This document shows positions 16,192-24,765 of a stretch of 64,000 bases of DNA, one piece after another. Every line of letters begins with the position of its first letter. Position 1 is the stretch's first letter. The position numbers and the translations under genes were made by a program. Origin of the DNA: Pseudomonadota bacterium (lineage in GTDB: Bacteria > Myxococcota_A > UBA796 > SXON01); assembly GCA_030685065.1 (NCBI GenBank), contig JAUXQH010000133.1, positions 1 through 64,000 on the forward strand. Reading direction: 5' to 3'. A model generated the notes under the pieces. The model made no database searches. It saw nothing but the letters and a program-made list of their open reading frames with translations, and was not told the DNA's origin.

Positions 16192-17084
16192 CGGGACTCT
16201 CCGGAGTGGCCTTCTCCGGAAGGGGCGGAAGGGCCCGCGTACCAGAGCGAAACCCAGCCCTCTTCGGTCAGGTCCTGGATCACGCCGCGCGCGGCGAAGG
16301 CCTCCCGCACCATCTGGGCCCGGTCGGCGAGGATGCCGGCCAGCGCGATCGGGCCGCACGAGATGCGCAGCAGGTCGGGCGCGAGCGCGACCAGCACCTC
16401 CGCGAAGAGGTTGGCCACGACGAGGTCGTAGCGGCCGTCCACCCCGGAGAGGGGCGTGGTGTCGAACGCCACGTCCAGTCCGTTTGCACGGGCGGCGTCG
16501 AGCGCGGCGGTGACGGCGTCCGGATCGATGTCGATGCCCCGCGCGCGCATTCCGAGCTTCGCGCCCGCGAGGGCCAGCACGCCCGAGCCGCAGCCGACGT
16601 CGATCACCGTGGCGTTAGGGCATGCGAAGTGGTCCACCGCGCGCAGGCAGGCCCGCGTGGTCGGGTGCTCCCCGGTGCCGAAGGCGTTGCCCGGCTCGAT
16701 GACGAGCGCCCCGGGCACCTGGTGCCAGGGCGCCGCCACCACGAGGCGAGCCGAGATGTGGACAGGCTGGAAGTTTCGCTTCCAATCCTCCGCCCAATCT
16801 TCCTCCGCCTGGACGACCCACTCGGGATCCTCGTACGCCCATCCGTCGAGGGCGCCGGCGATCGCCGCGTCATCCGGGCGGGCGTCGAACCATGCGCGGA
16901 GACGGACCTTTTTGGGGGCGCGGGGCATGGGCCCGGTGTCCCAGGGCTGACGATAGGTGGGGGTGACGCCCTCCGGCAGGTCCTCCTGGAGGCCGGTGGC
17001 GCCGAGCCCGACGAGCCCGCGGCCGACGGAGGCAACCGCGGGGCGCGGGAGAGTCACCGCGTAGGCGTGCCAGACGCGCCCCAT
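16188..17084 (-). CDS. prmA: Ribosomal protein L11 methyltransferase
   Basis: PrmA trimethylates ribosomal protein L11 using SAM. The 298-aa protein has an N-terminal PrmA substrate domain, the linker WKRNFQPVHIS, the signature VIEPGNAFGTGEHPTTRACL, the SAM-binding motif VIDVGCGSGVLALAGAKLG and VVANLFAEVLVALAPDL. The NLxxxxL motif is the PrmA counterpart of motif IV. It starts three bases after the VKOR-DsbA stop, and the rsmE start overlaps its end. The smpB/VKOR/prmA/rsmE run on this strand is probably one transcript. Confidence 0.94.
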   Translation of the reverse strand: MGRVWHAYAVTLPRPAVASVGRGLVGLGATGLQEDLPEGVTPTYRQPWDTGPMPRAPKKVRLRAWFDARPDDAAIAGALDGWAYEDPEWVVQAEEDWAEDWKRNFQPVHISARLVVAAPWHQVPGALVIEPGNAFGTGEHPTTRACLRAVDHFACPNATVIDVGCGSGVLALAGAKLGMRARGIDIDPDAVTAALDAARANGLDVAFDTTPLSGVDGRYDLVVANLFAEVLVALAPDLLRISCGPIALAGILADRAQMVREAFAARGVIQDLTEEGWVSLWYAGPSAPSGEGHSGESR

Positions 17085-17087
17085 CCC

Positions 17088-18407
17088 TCAGTGCTCGGCG
17101 TGCGGCGGCGGGGGGGGGAGCGGCTTGCCGTCGCGCGCGGCGGCGAGGACGGCGTTGATGCCCTCCTTCCCCGCGTTGAGGCGCACCCACTGCTCACCGA
17201 ACGCGCCCTTGAGGAAGATCGAGGGCGTGCCCTCCACGCCGGCCACGCCACCGGCGGCCACGTCCTGCTTGACGGACTCGGCGGTGGTGGGGTCGGCCAT
17301 GCACGCCTCGAACGCCGTCATGTCGAGCTTCTGCTGTTGGGCCATGAACCGGATGTCCTCCTTGCCGAGGAACTCCTGGTTCTTGAACATCTGGCGAGAG
17401 AGCTCCCAGAATTGTCCTTGGAGGCGGGCGCACTCCGAGGCGGCCGCGGCGTTGCACGCGAACTTGTGGCGCTCGCCTTCGACGAACGAGTTGCACGTGT
17501 CGCTGATCGGGTAGTGCTTGAAGTAGAGCTTCACGTCCTTGTTCTCCGCGAGGATCTCCTTGAGCTCCCCGGACATGACGCCGCAGTGCGGGCACTCGAA
17601 GTCGGCCCATTCGACCATCGTGAAGCGGGCGTTGGCGTCCCCCGCGACCGGCTCCGTCCCGTCGAGCTCGATGCGACCGGTCACTTGCTCGTAGTACTGG
17701 GAGAGGTCGGCGACGGCGCCGCTGCTCGCGCCGCCCATGGTGCTGCCGCCGGCGCCGGCGTCCCTGGAGGCCATCGCGCCCACGACGAGGGTGAGCAGGC
17801 CCACGACCGCGACGCTGCCCACCTCCGCCTTGATGCCGTCCATCAGCGAGGAGGCGGGCTCGCTGGAGCGCCAGAGCAGCGCGGAGCCGACGAGCAGGAT
17901 CGCGTTGAGCGCCCAGGACGCGACGCAGAGCGGGCACGCGGCGCCGATCTGGGAGGTCGCCCAGCCGAGGTAGAGGTCGAACAAGACGGCCAGCCCGGCT
18001 AGGACGGTCATCATGGCAGGGGCCTTCGGCGCGCCGCCGGAGGCCTGCCGCAGCGAGAGCCACGCCATCACCGCGTAGTAGGCCACGCCGAGCAGCGCGA
18101 CAGGTACCGTGCCTACCTTCGAGTAGACGCTGCGATTGACCGTGTCGCAGCTCCACACGTCGCTCACGTTGCACACCGAAGGCGCCGTGCCGCTGTGTTG
18201 GGCCGTGAGGTAGCCGGCGATCACGATGCCGAGGAGCGACCCGACGGCGACGCCCCACCCCCGCGTGCGCGGCATCGCGACCAGCACGCCGGAGACGAGG
18301 ACCGCGGCCGCGGCCGCGCCGATGACGAGCCCGGCCGAGCCGCCGCTCGCGGCGAAGGCCGGGAGAGGGGCGGCCAGGAGACCGAGGAGCAAGAGCTTCC
18401 GGGACAT
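17088..18407 (-). CDS. VKOR-DsbA (thioredoxin-fold) fusion, disulfide-forming membrane protein
   Basis: A 439-aa protein combining vitamin K epoxide reductase and a DsbA-like thioredoxin, which together oxidise periplasmic thiols and pass electrons to quinone. After a signal-like N-terminus come several membrane helices (~20-230). The VKOR loop cysteines are in VCNVSDVWSC and the active CxxC is CPLC, followed by SWALN. A periplasmic thioredoxin-fold domain (~245-430) has the DsbA active site FECPHCG, extra cysteines (DTCNSF, FACNAAA, FEACM) and the cis-Pro-like EGTPSIF. Fusions of this kind occur in actinobacteria, cyanobacteria and myxobacteria. It ends in a Pro-rich tail. Confidence 0.92.
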   Translation of the reverse strand: MSRKLLLLGLLAAPLPAFAASGGSAGLVIGAAAAAVLVSGVLVAMPRTRGWGVAVGSLLGIVIAGYLTAQHSGTAPSVCNVSDVWSCDTVNRSVYSKVGTVPVALLGVAYYAVMAWLSLRQASGGAPKAPAMMTVLAGLAVLFDLYLGWATSQIGAACPLCVASWALNAILLVGSALLWRSSEPASSLMDGIKAEVGSVAVVGLLTLVVGAMASRDAGAGGSTMGGASSGAVADLSQYYEQVTGRIELDGTEPVAGDANARFTMVEWADFECPHCGVMSGELKEILAENKDVKLYFKHYPISDTCNSFVEGERHKFACNAAAASECARLQGQFWELSRQMFKNQEFLGKEDIRFMAQQQKLDMTAFEACMADPTTAESVKQDVAAGGVAGVEGTPSIFLKGAFGEQWVRLNAGKEGINAVLAAARDGKPLPPPPPHAEH

Positions 18408-18488
18408 GGGGGCTCCGAAGAGTGGGGGCTGCGCCTAACACGGCCGGTCTTCAATCGCCCCGATCGGCGGCCCGTTCCGCCACCGCCG

Positions 18489-18959
18489 TCAGCGACCCCG
18501 GATCGCCCGCTTGGCCTCGCGATCGTCTTCCTTCTCGCGGATGGACGCGCGCTTGTCGTGGAGCTTCTTGCCCCGGCCGACGGCGAATTCCACTTTGATC
18601 CACGGGCCGATGAAGTACATCTGCGTGGGGACGAGGGCGAGCCCCTTCTCCCGGACGCGCTGCCTGAGGCGCCGCACTTCCTCCTTGTGCATCAGCATCG
18701 GGCGGGGGCGCGTGGGCTCGTGGTTCTGCAGGTTGGCCTGCACGTAGTGCGCGATGTGGGCGTTCATCAGCAGGGGGTGGCCCTGGGCGTCGAAGCCCAC
18801 GTAGGCGTCTTCGAGGTTGCCCTTGCCGCCGCGCAGGCTCTTCACCTCGGAGCCGACCAGCATGAGCCCCGCTTCGTAGGTCTCGAAGAGCTCGAACTCG
18901 AACTTCGCACGACGGTTCGTACAGACGTTGCGGCGGGTGCGGGCGGGGTCCTTGGTCAC
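18489..18959 (-). CDS. smpB: SsrA-binding protein SmpB
   Basis: SmpB binds tmRNA and brings it to stalled ribosomes for trans-translation. The 156-aa protein has NRRAKFEFELFETYEAGL, VGSEVKSLRGGKGNLEDAYV and the C-terminal tail rich in Lys/Arg (KKLHDKRASIREKEDDREAK), all standard. Length is normal. It diverges from mraZ across a 234-base region. The tmRNA gene itself is not in the window. Confidence 0.95.
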   Translation of the reverse strand: MTKDPARTRRNVCTNRRAKFEFELFETYEAGLMLVGSEVKSLRGGKGNLEDAYVGFDAQGHPLLMNAHIAHYVQANLQNHEPTRPRPMLMHKEEVRRLRQRVREKGLALVPTQMYFIGPWIKVEFAVGRGKKLHDKRASIREKEDDREAKRAIRGR

Positions 18960-19025
18960 CCCGCAGGTCTATCGCGGCGGCCCGCTCGGGGGCCCCGCCG
19001 ACTCCACGGACTTCCACCGGCCTCC

Positions 19026-19044
19026 ATTTTTTCTCCAAAAAAAT
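19026..19044. promoter_or_regulatory. A/T-tract palindrome in the smpB-mraZ divergent region
   Basis: ATTTTTT, CTCC and AAAAAAAT form a near-palindrome in the 234-base divergent spacer. In this GC-rich DNA such a run stands out; it could act as an UP element or bent-DNA site for either gene. No clear -10/-35 pair is beside it. Confidence 0.4.
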
Positions 19045-19193
19045 CCAAAGGGAAGTCAAATGGTTGGGGCCTTCGCGGCCGCTCTTGCTTCTTTTTTCGG
19101 GCGGGTGGTGGTTGGATGTGGGAATCAGCGGAGCCCCCGCTGCCTCGAGGCCGCTGCCGTCTCGAGCCACCCACCGGGAGAGAGCTCGCCCGA

Positions 19194-19619
19194 ATGCTCG
19201 ACGTGCGCCTCAACACGCCGCTCACCGTGGATCCGAAAGGTCGGATCACGCTGCCGGTGCGTTTGAAGGCCCAGCTCGACCACGTCGGCACCAACGTGCT
19301 CGTCTGCATCGTGCATCGCGACCACTTGCGCGCGTACACGAAGGACGACTTCCGCAAGAACGTCGAGGCGCCGTTGGCGGCGCTCGACTCGTTCGATCCC
19401 GAGGTGGAGCGGATGCAACGGCTCCGGCTCGGCTTCGCCGTGGACGTCGAGATCGACAAGCAGGGCCGCGTCAACCTCCCTCTCAACCTCCGGACCTTCG
19501 CCGGCATCGATCGCGACGCGGTGCTGGTCTCCCTGGCCGATCGCGTCGAGATCTGGGACGAGAAGCGGCTCGGCGCCTGGATGGCGGCGGAGTTCGCGCG
19601 TGGAGGGGCGGGTGCATGA
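19194..19619 (+). CDS. mraZ: Transcriptional regulator MraZ
   Basis: First gene of the dcw cluster. MraZ is an AbrB-like ring-forming DNA-binding protein that represses the dcw promoter in E. coli. The 141-aa protein has the two expected half-repeats, each with a DxKGR-type motif: VDPKGRITLPVRLKAQL (~residues 11-27) and VEIDKQGRVNLPLNL (~84-98). Start ATG 19194 is preceded by GGGAGAGAG. It overlaps the rsmH start, consistent with translational coupling. Confidence 0.93.
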   Translation: MLDVRLNTPLTVDPKGRITLPVRLKAQLDHVGTNVLVCIVHRDHLRAYTKDDFRKNVEAPLAALDSFDPEVERMQRLRLGFAVDVEIDKQGRVNLPLNLRTFAGIDRDAVLVSLADRVEIWDEKRLGAWMAAEFARGGAGA

Positions 19620-20523
19620 TGCGGGTCCTCACGGTCATCGGCCGGTGCTGCTCGATGACGCCGTCGAGCTCTGCGCGCCGCGCGCGGGCGCGCTCGTCGT
19701 GGACGGGACGCTCGGTCGGGGCGGGCACGCCGCGGCGCTGCTCGAGCACGGCGTCCACCTCGTGGGCCTCGATCGGGATCCCGAGGCCATCGCGGCCGTC
19801 CGCGCGCGCTTCGGTGACGCGTTCGGGGACCGCCTGGAGCTTCACCACGCGCCGTTCTCGCGGATCCCCGACGTCCTCGCCGGGCGGCGTGCGGACGCCG
19901 TGCTGCTCGATCTCGGCGTCTCCTCTCCGCAGCTCGAGACCGCGTCCCGCGGCTTCTCCTTCCGGAACGACGGGCCCCTGGACATGCGGATGGACCCCTC
20001 CTCCGGCGAGCCCGTCTCGGCGTGGTTGGACCACACCGACGAGGCCGGCTTCGTCGACGTGCTCTTTCGCCTGGGGGAGGAGCGCCAGGCTCGCCGAATC
20101 GCGCGCGCGGTGCTCGCCGCCCGTCCCGTCCGCACCACCGGCGAGCTCGCGGATGTCGTCGCGCGAACGGTCGGACGCGGGGACGGTCGGATCCATCCGG
20201 CCACCCGCACGTTCCAGGCGCTCAGGATGGTGGTCAACGACGAGCTCGGCCAGCTCGCCACGGCGCTTCAGGCGGTGCCCGAGTGCCTCGCGCCGGGCGG
20301 GAGGTTCGTCGTGATCGCGTTCCACTCCCTCGAGGACCGCGCCGTCAAGCAGGCCTTCCGCGCCCTCGCCGGGGACGGCGCCCCCACCGACATGCGCGGC
20401 CACCCCCTCGTGGTCCCCCGTTTCCGCCTCGTCGAGCGTCGCGCCCGCAAGGGCGAGGACCGCGACCCGACGAATCCCCGCGCCCGATCCGCCCGCCTTC
20501 GCGTCCTGGAGCGACTCCCATGA
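19612..20523 (+). CDS. rsmH: 16S rRNA m4C1402 methyltransferase RsmH (MraW)
   Basis: RsmH methylates N4 of C1402 in 16S rRNA. The 303-aa protein has HRPVLLDDAVE, the SAM site VVDGTLGRGGHAAALLE, the motif LLDLGVSSPQLE, ATRTFQALRMVVNDEL and VIAFHSLEDRAVKQAFR, all diagnostic. GTG 19612 is chosen because GGAGG (19602-19606) lies five bases upstream; GTG 19600 is an alternative. It overlaps the mraZ stop by eight bases and the ftsL start overlaps its own stop. Confidence 0.95.
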   Translation: MHDAGPHGHRPVLLDDAVELCAPRAGALVVDGTLGRGGHAAALLEHGVHLVGLDRDPEAIAAVRARFGDAFGDRLELHHAPFSRIPDVLAGRRADAVLLDLGVSSPQLETASRGFSFRNDGPLDMRMDPSSGEPVSAWLDHTDEAGFVDVLFRLGEERQARRIARAVLAARPVRTTGELADVVARTVGRGDGRIHPATRTFQALRMVVNDELGQLATALQAVPECLAPGGRFVVIAFHSLEDRAVKQAFRALAGDGAPTDMRGHPLVVPRFRLVERRARKGEDRDPTNPRARSARLRVLERLP

Positions 20524-20858
20524 GCACCACCACCGCCGAACCCGGCCACATCTCGACAGCCCCGGCGCTCGACGCGGACCCCGCCGAGCTCCGCCTGCTC
20601 TTCCGGTGGCTGGTCGCCATGCTGCTGATCGCGGCGGCCCTCGCCGCGTGCGTGTGGACGCGCATGGCCGTCCGCGCCACGGCGCTCGAGCTGGACGCGG
20701 CGCGCAGCTCGCTCGCGCGCGCCGAGATCCTCCAGGAGCGCCTGCTCGTCGAGCGCGCGCTGCTCCGCGATCCGGGCCGCCTGGCCGAGACCGCCGCGTC
20801 GCTCTCCCTCGTGCCGCCCGTCGCCACCGTCGTCGTGAACGAGGTCGGCGTCCGGTGA
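20520..20858 (+). CDS. ftsL: FtsL-like cell division protein
   Basis: A 112-aa single-pass membrane protein with a short cytoplasmic lead, one hydrophobic helix (~residues 24-44, WLVAMLLIAAALAACVW) and a periplasmic segment with coiled-coil character (LELDAARSSLARAEILQERL). Primary sequence is poorly conserved in FtsL, so the call rests on topology, size and position between rsmH and ftsI. FtsL partners with FtsB and FtsQ in the divisome. Both ends overlap neighbours in four-base ATGA/GTGA junctions. Confidence 0.82.
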   Translation: MSTTTAEPGHISTAPALDADPAELRLLFRWLVAMLLIAAALAACVWTRMAVRATALELDAARSSLARAEILQERLLVERALLRDPGRLAETAASLSLVPPVATVVVNEVGVR

Positions 20859-22984
20859 AGAAGCAGCCCGCCATCCGCTATCGCCAGCCCTCCCCCGGGG
20901 CGGCGCCCCGTCCCCGTCGGCTCAGCCCGGCGGAGGCGGACGCGAACATGCTCGCCGAGACCCGGCTGCGTGGGCGCGTGGCGTTCGGCGGGATCGCCTT
21001 CGCGCTGCTCGCGATCGCGCTCCGTTCGTCGTGGCTCATGGTGGTGCCCGACGCGCGGCTGGAGGAGCGCGGCCGGGACCAGTTCCAGTCCGCCGTCGAG
21101 ATGCGCGGAAAGCGCGGCGCGCTGCTCGACCGCCACGATCGCATCCTCGCCTACACCGTGAGCCTGCCCGCGCTCTACGCCAACCCGGCCAAGCTCTCGA
21201 AGGAGCAGGCCGCCGAGCGTATCGTGGCGATCTCGGCCGCCACGGGCCGCACCGAGGCGTGGATCGCGGGGCGCTTCGTCGCTACGAACGCGCAGGGGCG
21301 CACGCTGCAGGAGGTCCGCCTCGGCGGCGGGCTCGATCCCGCCACCGCGCGCGCCCTCGTCGCCGGGCTGCCGCGGGACGTGATGTGGCTCGAGGAAGAG
21401 CCGATGCGGATGTACCCGGGCAAGGACCTCGCGGCGCCGCTCATCGGCTACACCGACGCGAAGGACGACGGCGCGGCGGGCCTCGAGAAGGTGCTGCAGG
21501 CCGAGCTCGCGGGGGACACCTACCGCATCCTCCAGGAGCGGGACCGCAAGGGCCGGACGATCGAGGCCGGCGTGGACGAGGCGCGGCTGCGCCGCGGGGG
21601 CCGATCGGTGCGCCTCACCGTGGATGCCGCGATTCAGCGCGCGACGGAGCACGCCCTCGACGAGGCGATGCTGCTCTCGCGGCCGGAGACGGCGATGGCC
21701 GTGGTGATGGACGTCGAGACCGGGGCCGTGCTCGCGCTCGCCACGCGCCCCGCGGGAAACCCGAACGACGGGGGCTCGCGGGCGCGCCAGGAGGACTTCA
21801 AGAACCGCCCCGCGATGGACCAGATCGAGCCCGGCTCGGTCATGAAGCCCTTCATCGCGTCCGCCGCCCTCGAAGAGGGGCTGGTCACCGCGTCCACCAT
21901 CATCGACTGCGAGCTCGGCGCCTGGTCGATCGGCGGCCGGACGATCCACGACGACCATCCGAAGGGCACCATCTCCGTCAGCGACGTCATCAAGTACTCG
22001 TCCAACATCGGCTCGGCGAAGCTCGGCTTCATGCTGGGGCCGGTCAAGGTGTTCGACTACCTGAAGGCCTTTGGTTTCGGCCGGTCCACGACGCTCGGCC
22101 TGCCCGGCGAGGTGTCGGGCCAGATGCGGACCGCGGCGAACGTGCGCACGATCGAGCTCGCCACCACGTCGTTCGGGCAGGGCATCACCGCCTCGCCGGT
22201 GCAGCTGGCCGCGGCGGTGGCGACGATCGCGAACGGCGGAGTCCGCATGACGCCGATGTTGGTCGACGCGGTCCTCGACGGGAACGGCGCGGTGGAAACG
22301 CAGCGGGAGCCCCGCACCGACCGCCGGGTGTTGTCCGAGGACACCGCGCGCACGATCACCGCGATGATGGAGTCCGTCATCGACGAAGGCGGCACCGGCA
22401 CGCGCGCGCGTGTCGACGGCTACCGGGTCGCCGGGAAGACGGGCACCGCGCAGAAGGTCGAGAACGGCGTCTACAGCTCGACCAAGCGCATCGGCTCCTT
22501 CGTCGGGTTTCTGCCCGCGGATCGCCCCGAGGTCGCGATCGTGGTCGTCATCGACACGCCGACCGTCGGCTCCAAGTACGGCGGCATCGTCGCCGGCCCG
22601 GCCTTCGCGAGCATCGCTGGCTTCACGATGCGGTACCTCGGCGTCCAGCCCGATCCGCCGCAGCCGAAGGTGGTCGTGACCCTCGGCCCCGACGGCGAGC
22701 CCCTCCCGCCCGTGATCCTGCCGGCCCTGCCCCCCGTCGATCCGGAGGATGCCCTCCTCGTGCGCGCGGCCGCCACCGAGGTGCCGCTCGAGCTCGTGGG
22801 GGACGGTCAGGGCCGTTGGATCCTGCCCGATCTGCACGGTCGCACGCTGCGCGACGCGCTCACCGGCCTCGGCCCCGCCGGCCTCGATCTCCAGGTGGCC
22901 GGCTACGGCCGCGTCACTGAGCAGGCCCCGGCGCCCGGTACGGCCGTCTCTCCGGGCGAGCCCGTTCGCATCCGGTTGAACTAG
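20855..22984 (+). CDS. ftsI: Division-specific penicillin-binding protein (FtsI/PBP3-like transpeptidase) with PASTA domain
   Basis: A 709-aa transpeptidase that cross-links septal peptidoglycan with FtsW. The N-terminal membrane helix is near residues 45-65 (FGGIAFALLAIALRSSWLMV), then the dimerisation/pedestal region. The catalytic domain has SVMK (Ser 328, Lys 331), SSN (382-384) and KTGT (528-531). The final ~70 residues (LPDLHGRTLRDALTGL, EQAPAPGTAV) form a PASTA domain, seen in SpoVD-type and some deltaproteobacterial enzymes. The start is GTG 20855 in a GTGA overlap with ftsL. A 311-base gap with an inverted repeat separates it from murE, an uncommon break in this cluster. Confidence 0.95.
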   Translation: MKKQPAIRYRQPSPGAAPRPRRLSPAEADANMLAETRLRGRVAFGGIAFALLAIALRSSWLMVVPDARLEERGRDQFQSAVEMRGKRGALLDRHDRILAYTVSLPALYANPAKLSKEQAAERIVAISAATGRTEAWIAGRFVATNAQGRTLQEVRLGGGLDPATARALVAGLPRDVMWLEEEPMRMYPGKDLAAPLIGYTDAKDDGAAGLEKVLQAELAGDTYRILQERDRKGRTIEAGVDEARLRRGGRSVRLTVDAAIQRATEHALDEAMLLSRPETAMAVVMDVETGAVLALATRPAGNPNDGGSRARQEDFKNRPAMDQIEPGSVMKPFIASAALEEGLVTASTIIDCELGAWSIGGRTIHDDHPKGTISVSDVIKYSSNIGSAKLGFMLGPVKVFDYLKAFGFGRSTTLGLPGEVSGQMRTAANVRTIELATTSFGQGITASPVQLAAAVATIANGGVRMTPMLVDAVLDGNGAVETQREPRTDRRVLSEDTARTITAMMESVIDEGGTGTRARVDGYRVAGKTGTAQKVENGVYSSTKRIGSFVGFLPADRPEVAIVVVIDTPTVGSKYGGIVAGPAFASIAGFTMRYLGVQPDPPQPKVVVTLGPDGEPLPPVILPALPPVDPEDALLVRAAATEVPLELVGDGQGRWILPDLHGRTLRDALTGLGPAGLDLQVAGYGRVTEQAPAPGTAVSPGEPVRIRLN

Positions 22985-23295
22985 CCCTCCCAAGTCCGTC
23001 TCCCGACTGGGACTTCGCCTCTTCTTTCCCATCTCCACTTTCGTCTTCAAGACAGGACCACGCAAAAATGCGGGGTCGGGTGCACCCTCCCCGGGTGTTC
23101 CTCCGGCCTCGTCGCGCACGCTCTCTCCACATGGGGTGAGACCTCTCCCCAACCGGGCCGCCCCCTCCCTCGCCGCCCGGCACCCCTCTTCGCGCGCGAC
23201 AACCACCCCGCAGCCGTGCTCTCTCCCTCTCCGTGCTGACTGCCGGTCCTGTCTTGGAGACGCCCCCCCTCACGCCCGCCACTTCCCCCTCCCCC
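22985..23295. other. 311-base intergenic break in the dcw cluster, C/T-rich, with long inverted repeat
   Basis: No gene is supported here. The strand is strongly pyrimidine-rich. Arms GTCTTCAAGACAGGACC (23043-23059) and GGTCCTGTCTTGGAGAC (23245-23261) are complementary at 16 of 17 positions and enclose ~185 bases. The murE start has no Shine-Dalgarno. This is the only gap longer than 160 bases between mraZ and ftsZ. Confidence 0.7.
23043..23261. repeat. Inverted repeat enclosing 185 bases between ftsI and murE
   Basis: The 17-base arms at 23043-23059 and 23245-23261 match at 16 positions. The left arm also contains an internal near-palindrome GTCTTCAAGAC. It could be a transcript-level structure, a protein-binding pair, or a remnant of a small insertion. 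Confidence 0.6.
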
Positions 23296-24765
23296 ATGCT
23301 CCTCTCCTCCCTGCTCGATCGGACCGTCGTGCTCTCCGTCTCGGGGCGCGTCGATCGGCCCGTGGGCAGGGTGTCGGACCTCGACACCGACGTGGGCCCC
23401 GGCGACGTGTTCGTCGCCATCAAGGGGAGCCGCTTCGACGGGCACGATCGCGTCCCGCGGATGGGCCATGCGGCGGCGGTCGTCGTGGATCAGGACCGCA
23501 CGGTGCCGCCCGGACCCACCGTCATCCGCGTGGCGGACACCCGCGTCGCGCTCGCTCCGCTCTGTGCGGCCCGGCTCGGTGACCCCGGCGCGTCCATGCG
23601 CGTGGTCGCCGTCACCGGCACGAACGGGAAGACCAGCACGACCTTCCTCCTCGCGGCGATGGCGCGCGCGGCAGGCCTCCGCACCGGCATCATCGGCACG
23701 ACCGGGCACTACATCGACGACGAGAAGGTGCCCGCCAGCCACACGACCCCGGGGGCGCCCGCGCTCCAGGCCCTGCTCGCGCGGATGCGCGACGCGGGAT
23801 GCGAGGTCGTGGCGGTCGAGGCCTCGAGCATCGGGCTCGCGGCCCATCGCATCGACGCGATCCCGTTCCGCGCGGCCATCTTCACGAACCTCACGCGCGA
23901 TCACCTCGACTGGCACGGCACGATGGAGGCCTACGCCAGCGCGAAGGCGCGCCTGTTCCACGAGCTCCTCGCGGGCACCGCCGTCCTCAACGCGGCGGAC
24001 CCGGCGGCGGCGGCGATGGCGCCGGCCTCCCGCAGAACCTGGTGGTTCAACAACGGGGATCTGCGCGCGGAAAACGTCGTGAGCACCCCGGGCGGAACCC
24101 ACGCCCGATGGGTGACCCCGATGGGCACCTTCGAGGGTGCCATGCGCCTGGTCGGCGCCCACAACGTCGACAACGCCCTCGGGGCGCTCGGGGGGGCCTT
24201 GGCCGCCGGCGTTCCGCTCGAGGCCTGCCAGGCCGGACTCGCCGCTCTCCCGTTCATCCCGGGGCGGCTCCAGGCGGTCCCGAACGACCTTGGTTTCCAG
24301 GTGCTCGTGGACTACGCCCACACCGATGATGCCCTCGTCCGCGTGCTCGCCGCGCTCCGTGCCCTCTCCCCGCGTCGTATCCTCACCGTGTTCGGCTGTG
24401 GCGGTGACCGTGATCGCGGCAAGCGCCCGTTGATGGGCAAGGCCGCGGCCGACGGCAGCGACCTGGTGTTCGTCACCTCCGACAATCCGCGCTCGGAGGA
24501 TCCGCTCTCGATCATCGCCGCGATCCTCGCCGGGATCGGCGCCCGGCCCCATGTCGTCGAGCCCGACCGCCGGAGGGCGATCGCGGCGGCGCTCGCCGAG
24601 GCGCGCCCCGGTGACGTCGTGTTGCTCGCGGGGAAGGGCCACGAGGCCACCCAGGAGACCGCCGCGAGCGCGGCTCCTTTCGACGACGCCGCGGTCGCGG
24701 CCGACCTGCTTCGCACCCTCGCGCCCGGCTCCGGGTTCTCCAGAAACGAGGCTCCCGGATGTTGA
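23296..24765 (+). CDS. murE: UDP-MurNAc-L-Ala-D-Glu:meso-DAP ligase
   Basis: MurE adds the third stem-peptide residue in cytoplasmic peptidoglycan-precursor synthesis, using ATP. The 489-aa protein has the ATP site AVTGTNGKTSTTFLLAAM (Gly 108 onward), TTPGAPALQ, TNLTRDHLDWHGTMEAYA, and the DNPR motif (Asp 396 onward, SDNPRSEDP) that marks meso-diaminopimelate specificity. The ATG at 23296 is not preceded by a Shine-Dalgarno; a GTG at 23233 would add 21 residues and lacks one too. The stop overlaps mraY. murF, which usually follows, is absent. Confidence 0.94.
   Translation: MLLSSLLDRTVVLSVSGRVDRPVGRVSDLDTDVGPGDVFVAIKGSRFDGHDRVPRMGHAAAVVVDQDRTVPPGPTVIRVADTRVALAPLCAARLGDPGASMRVVAVTGTNGKTSTTFLLAAMARAAGLRTGIIGTTGHYIDDEKVPASHTTPGAPALQALLARMRDAGCEVVAVEASSIGLAAHRIDAIPFRAAIFTNLTRDHLDWHGTMEAYASAKARLFHELLAGTAVLNAADPAAAAMAPASRRTWWFNNGDLRAENVVSTPGGTHARWVTPMGTFEGAMRLVGAHNVDNALGALGGALAAGVPLEACQAGLAALPFIPGRLQAVPNDLGFQVLVDYAHTDDALVRVLAALRALSPRRILTVFGCGGDRDRGKRPLMGKAAADGSDLVFVTSDNPRSEDPLSIIAAILAGIGARPHVVEPDRRRAIAAALAEARPGDVVLLAGKGHEATQETAASAAPFDDAAVAADLLRTLAPGSGFSRNEAPGC

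Noticed and set aside
19081..19193. MraZ operator (TGGG-type direct repeats) before mraZ
   Set aside because: G-rich runs such as GTGGTGGTTGG occur, but the regular spacing of TGGGN units is absent.
20345..23206. A 953-codon minus-strand frame opposite rsmH, ftsL and ftsI
   Set aside because: Opposite to well-conserved dcw genes; no domain is recognisable.
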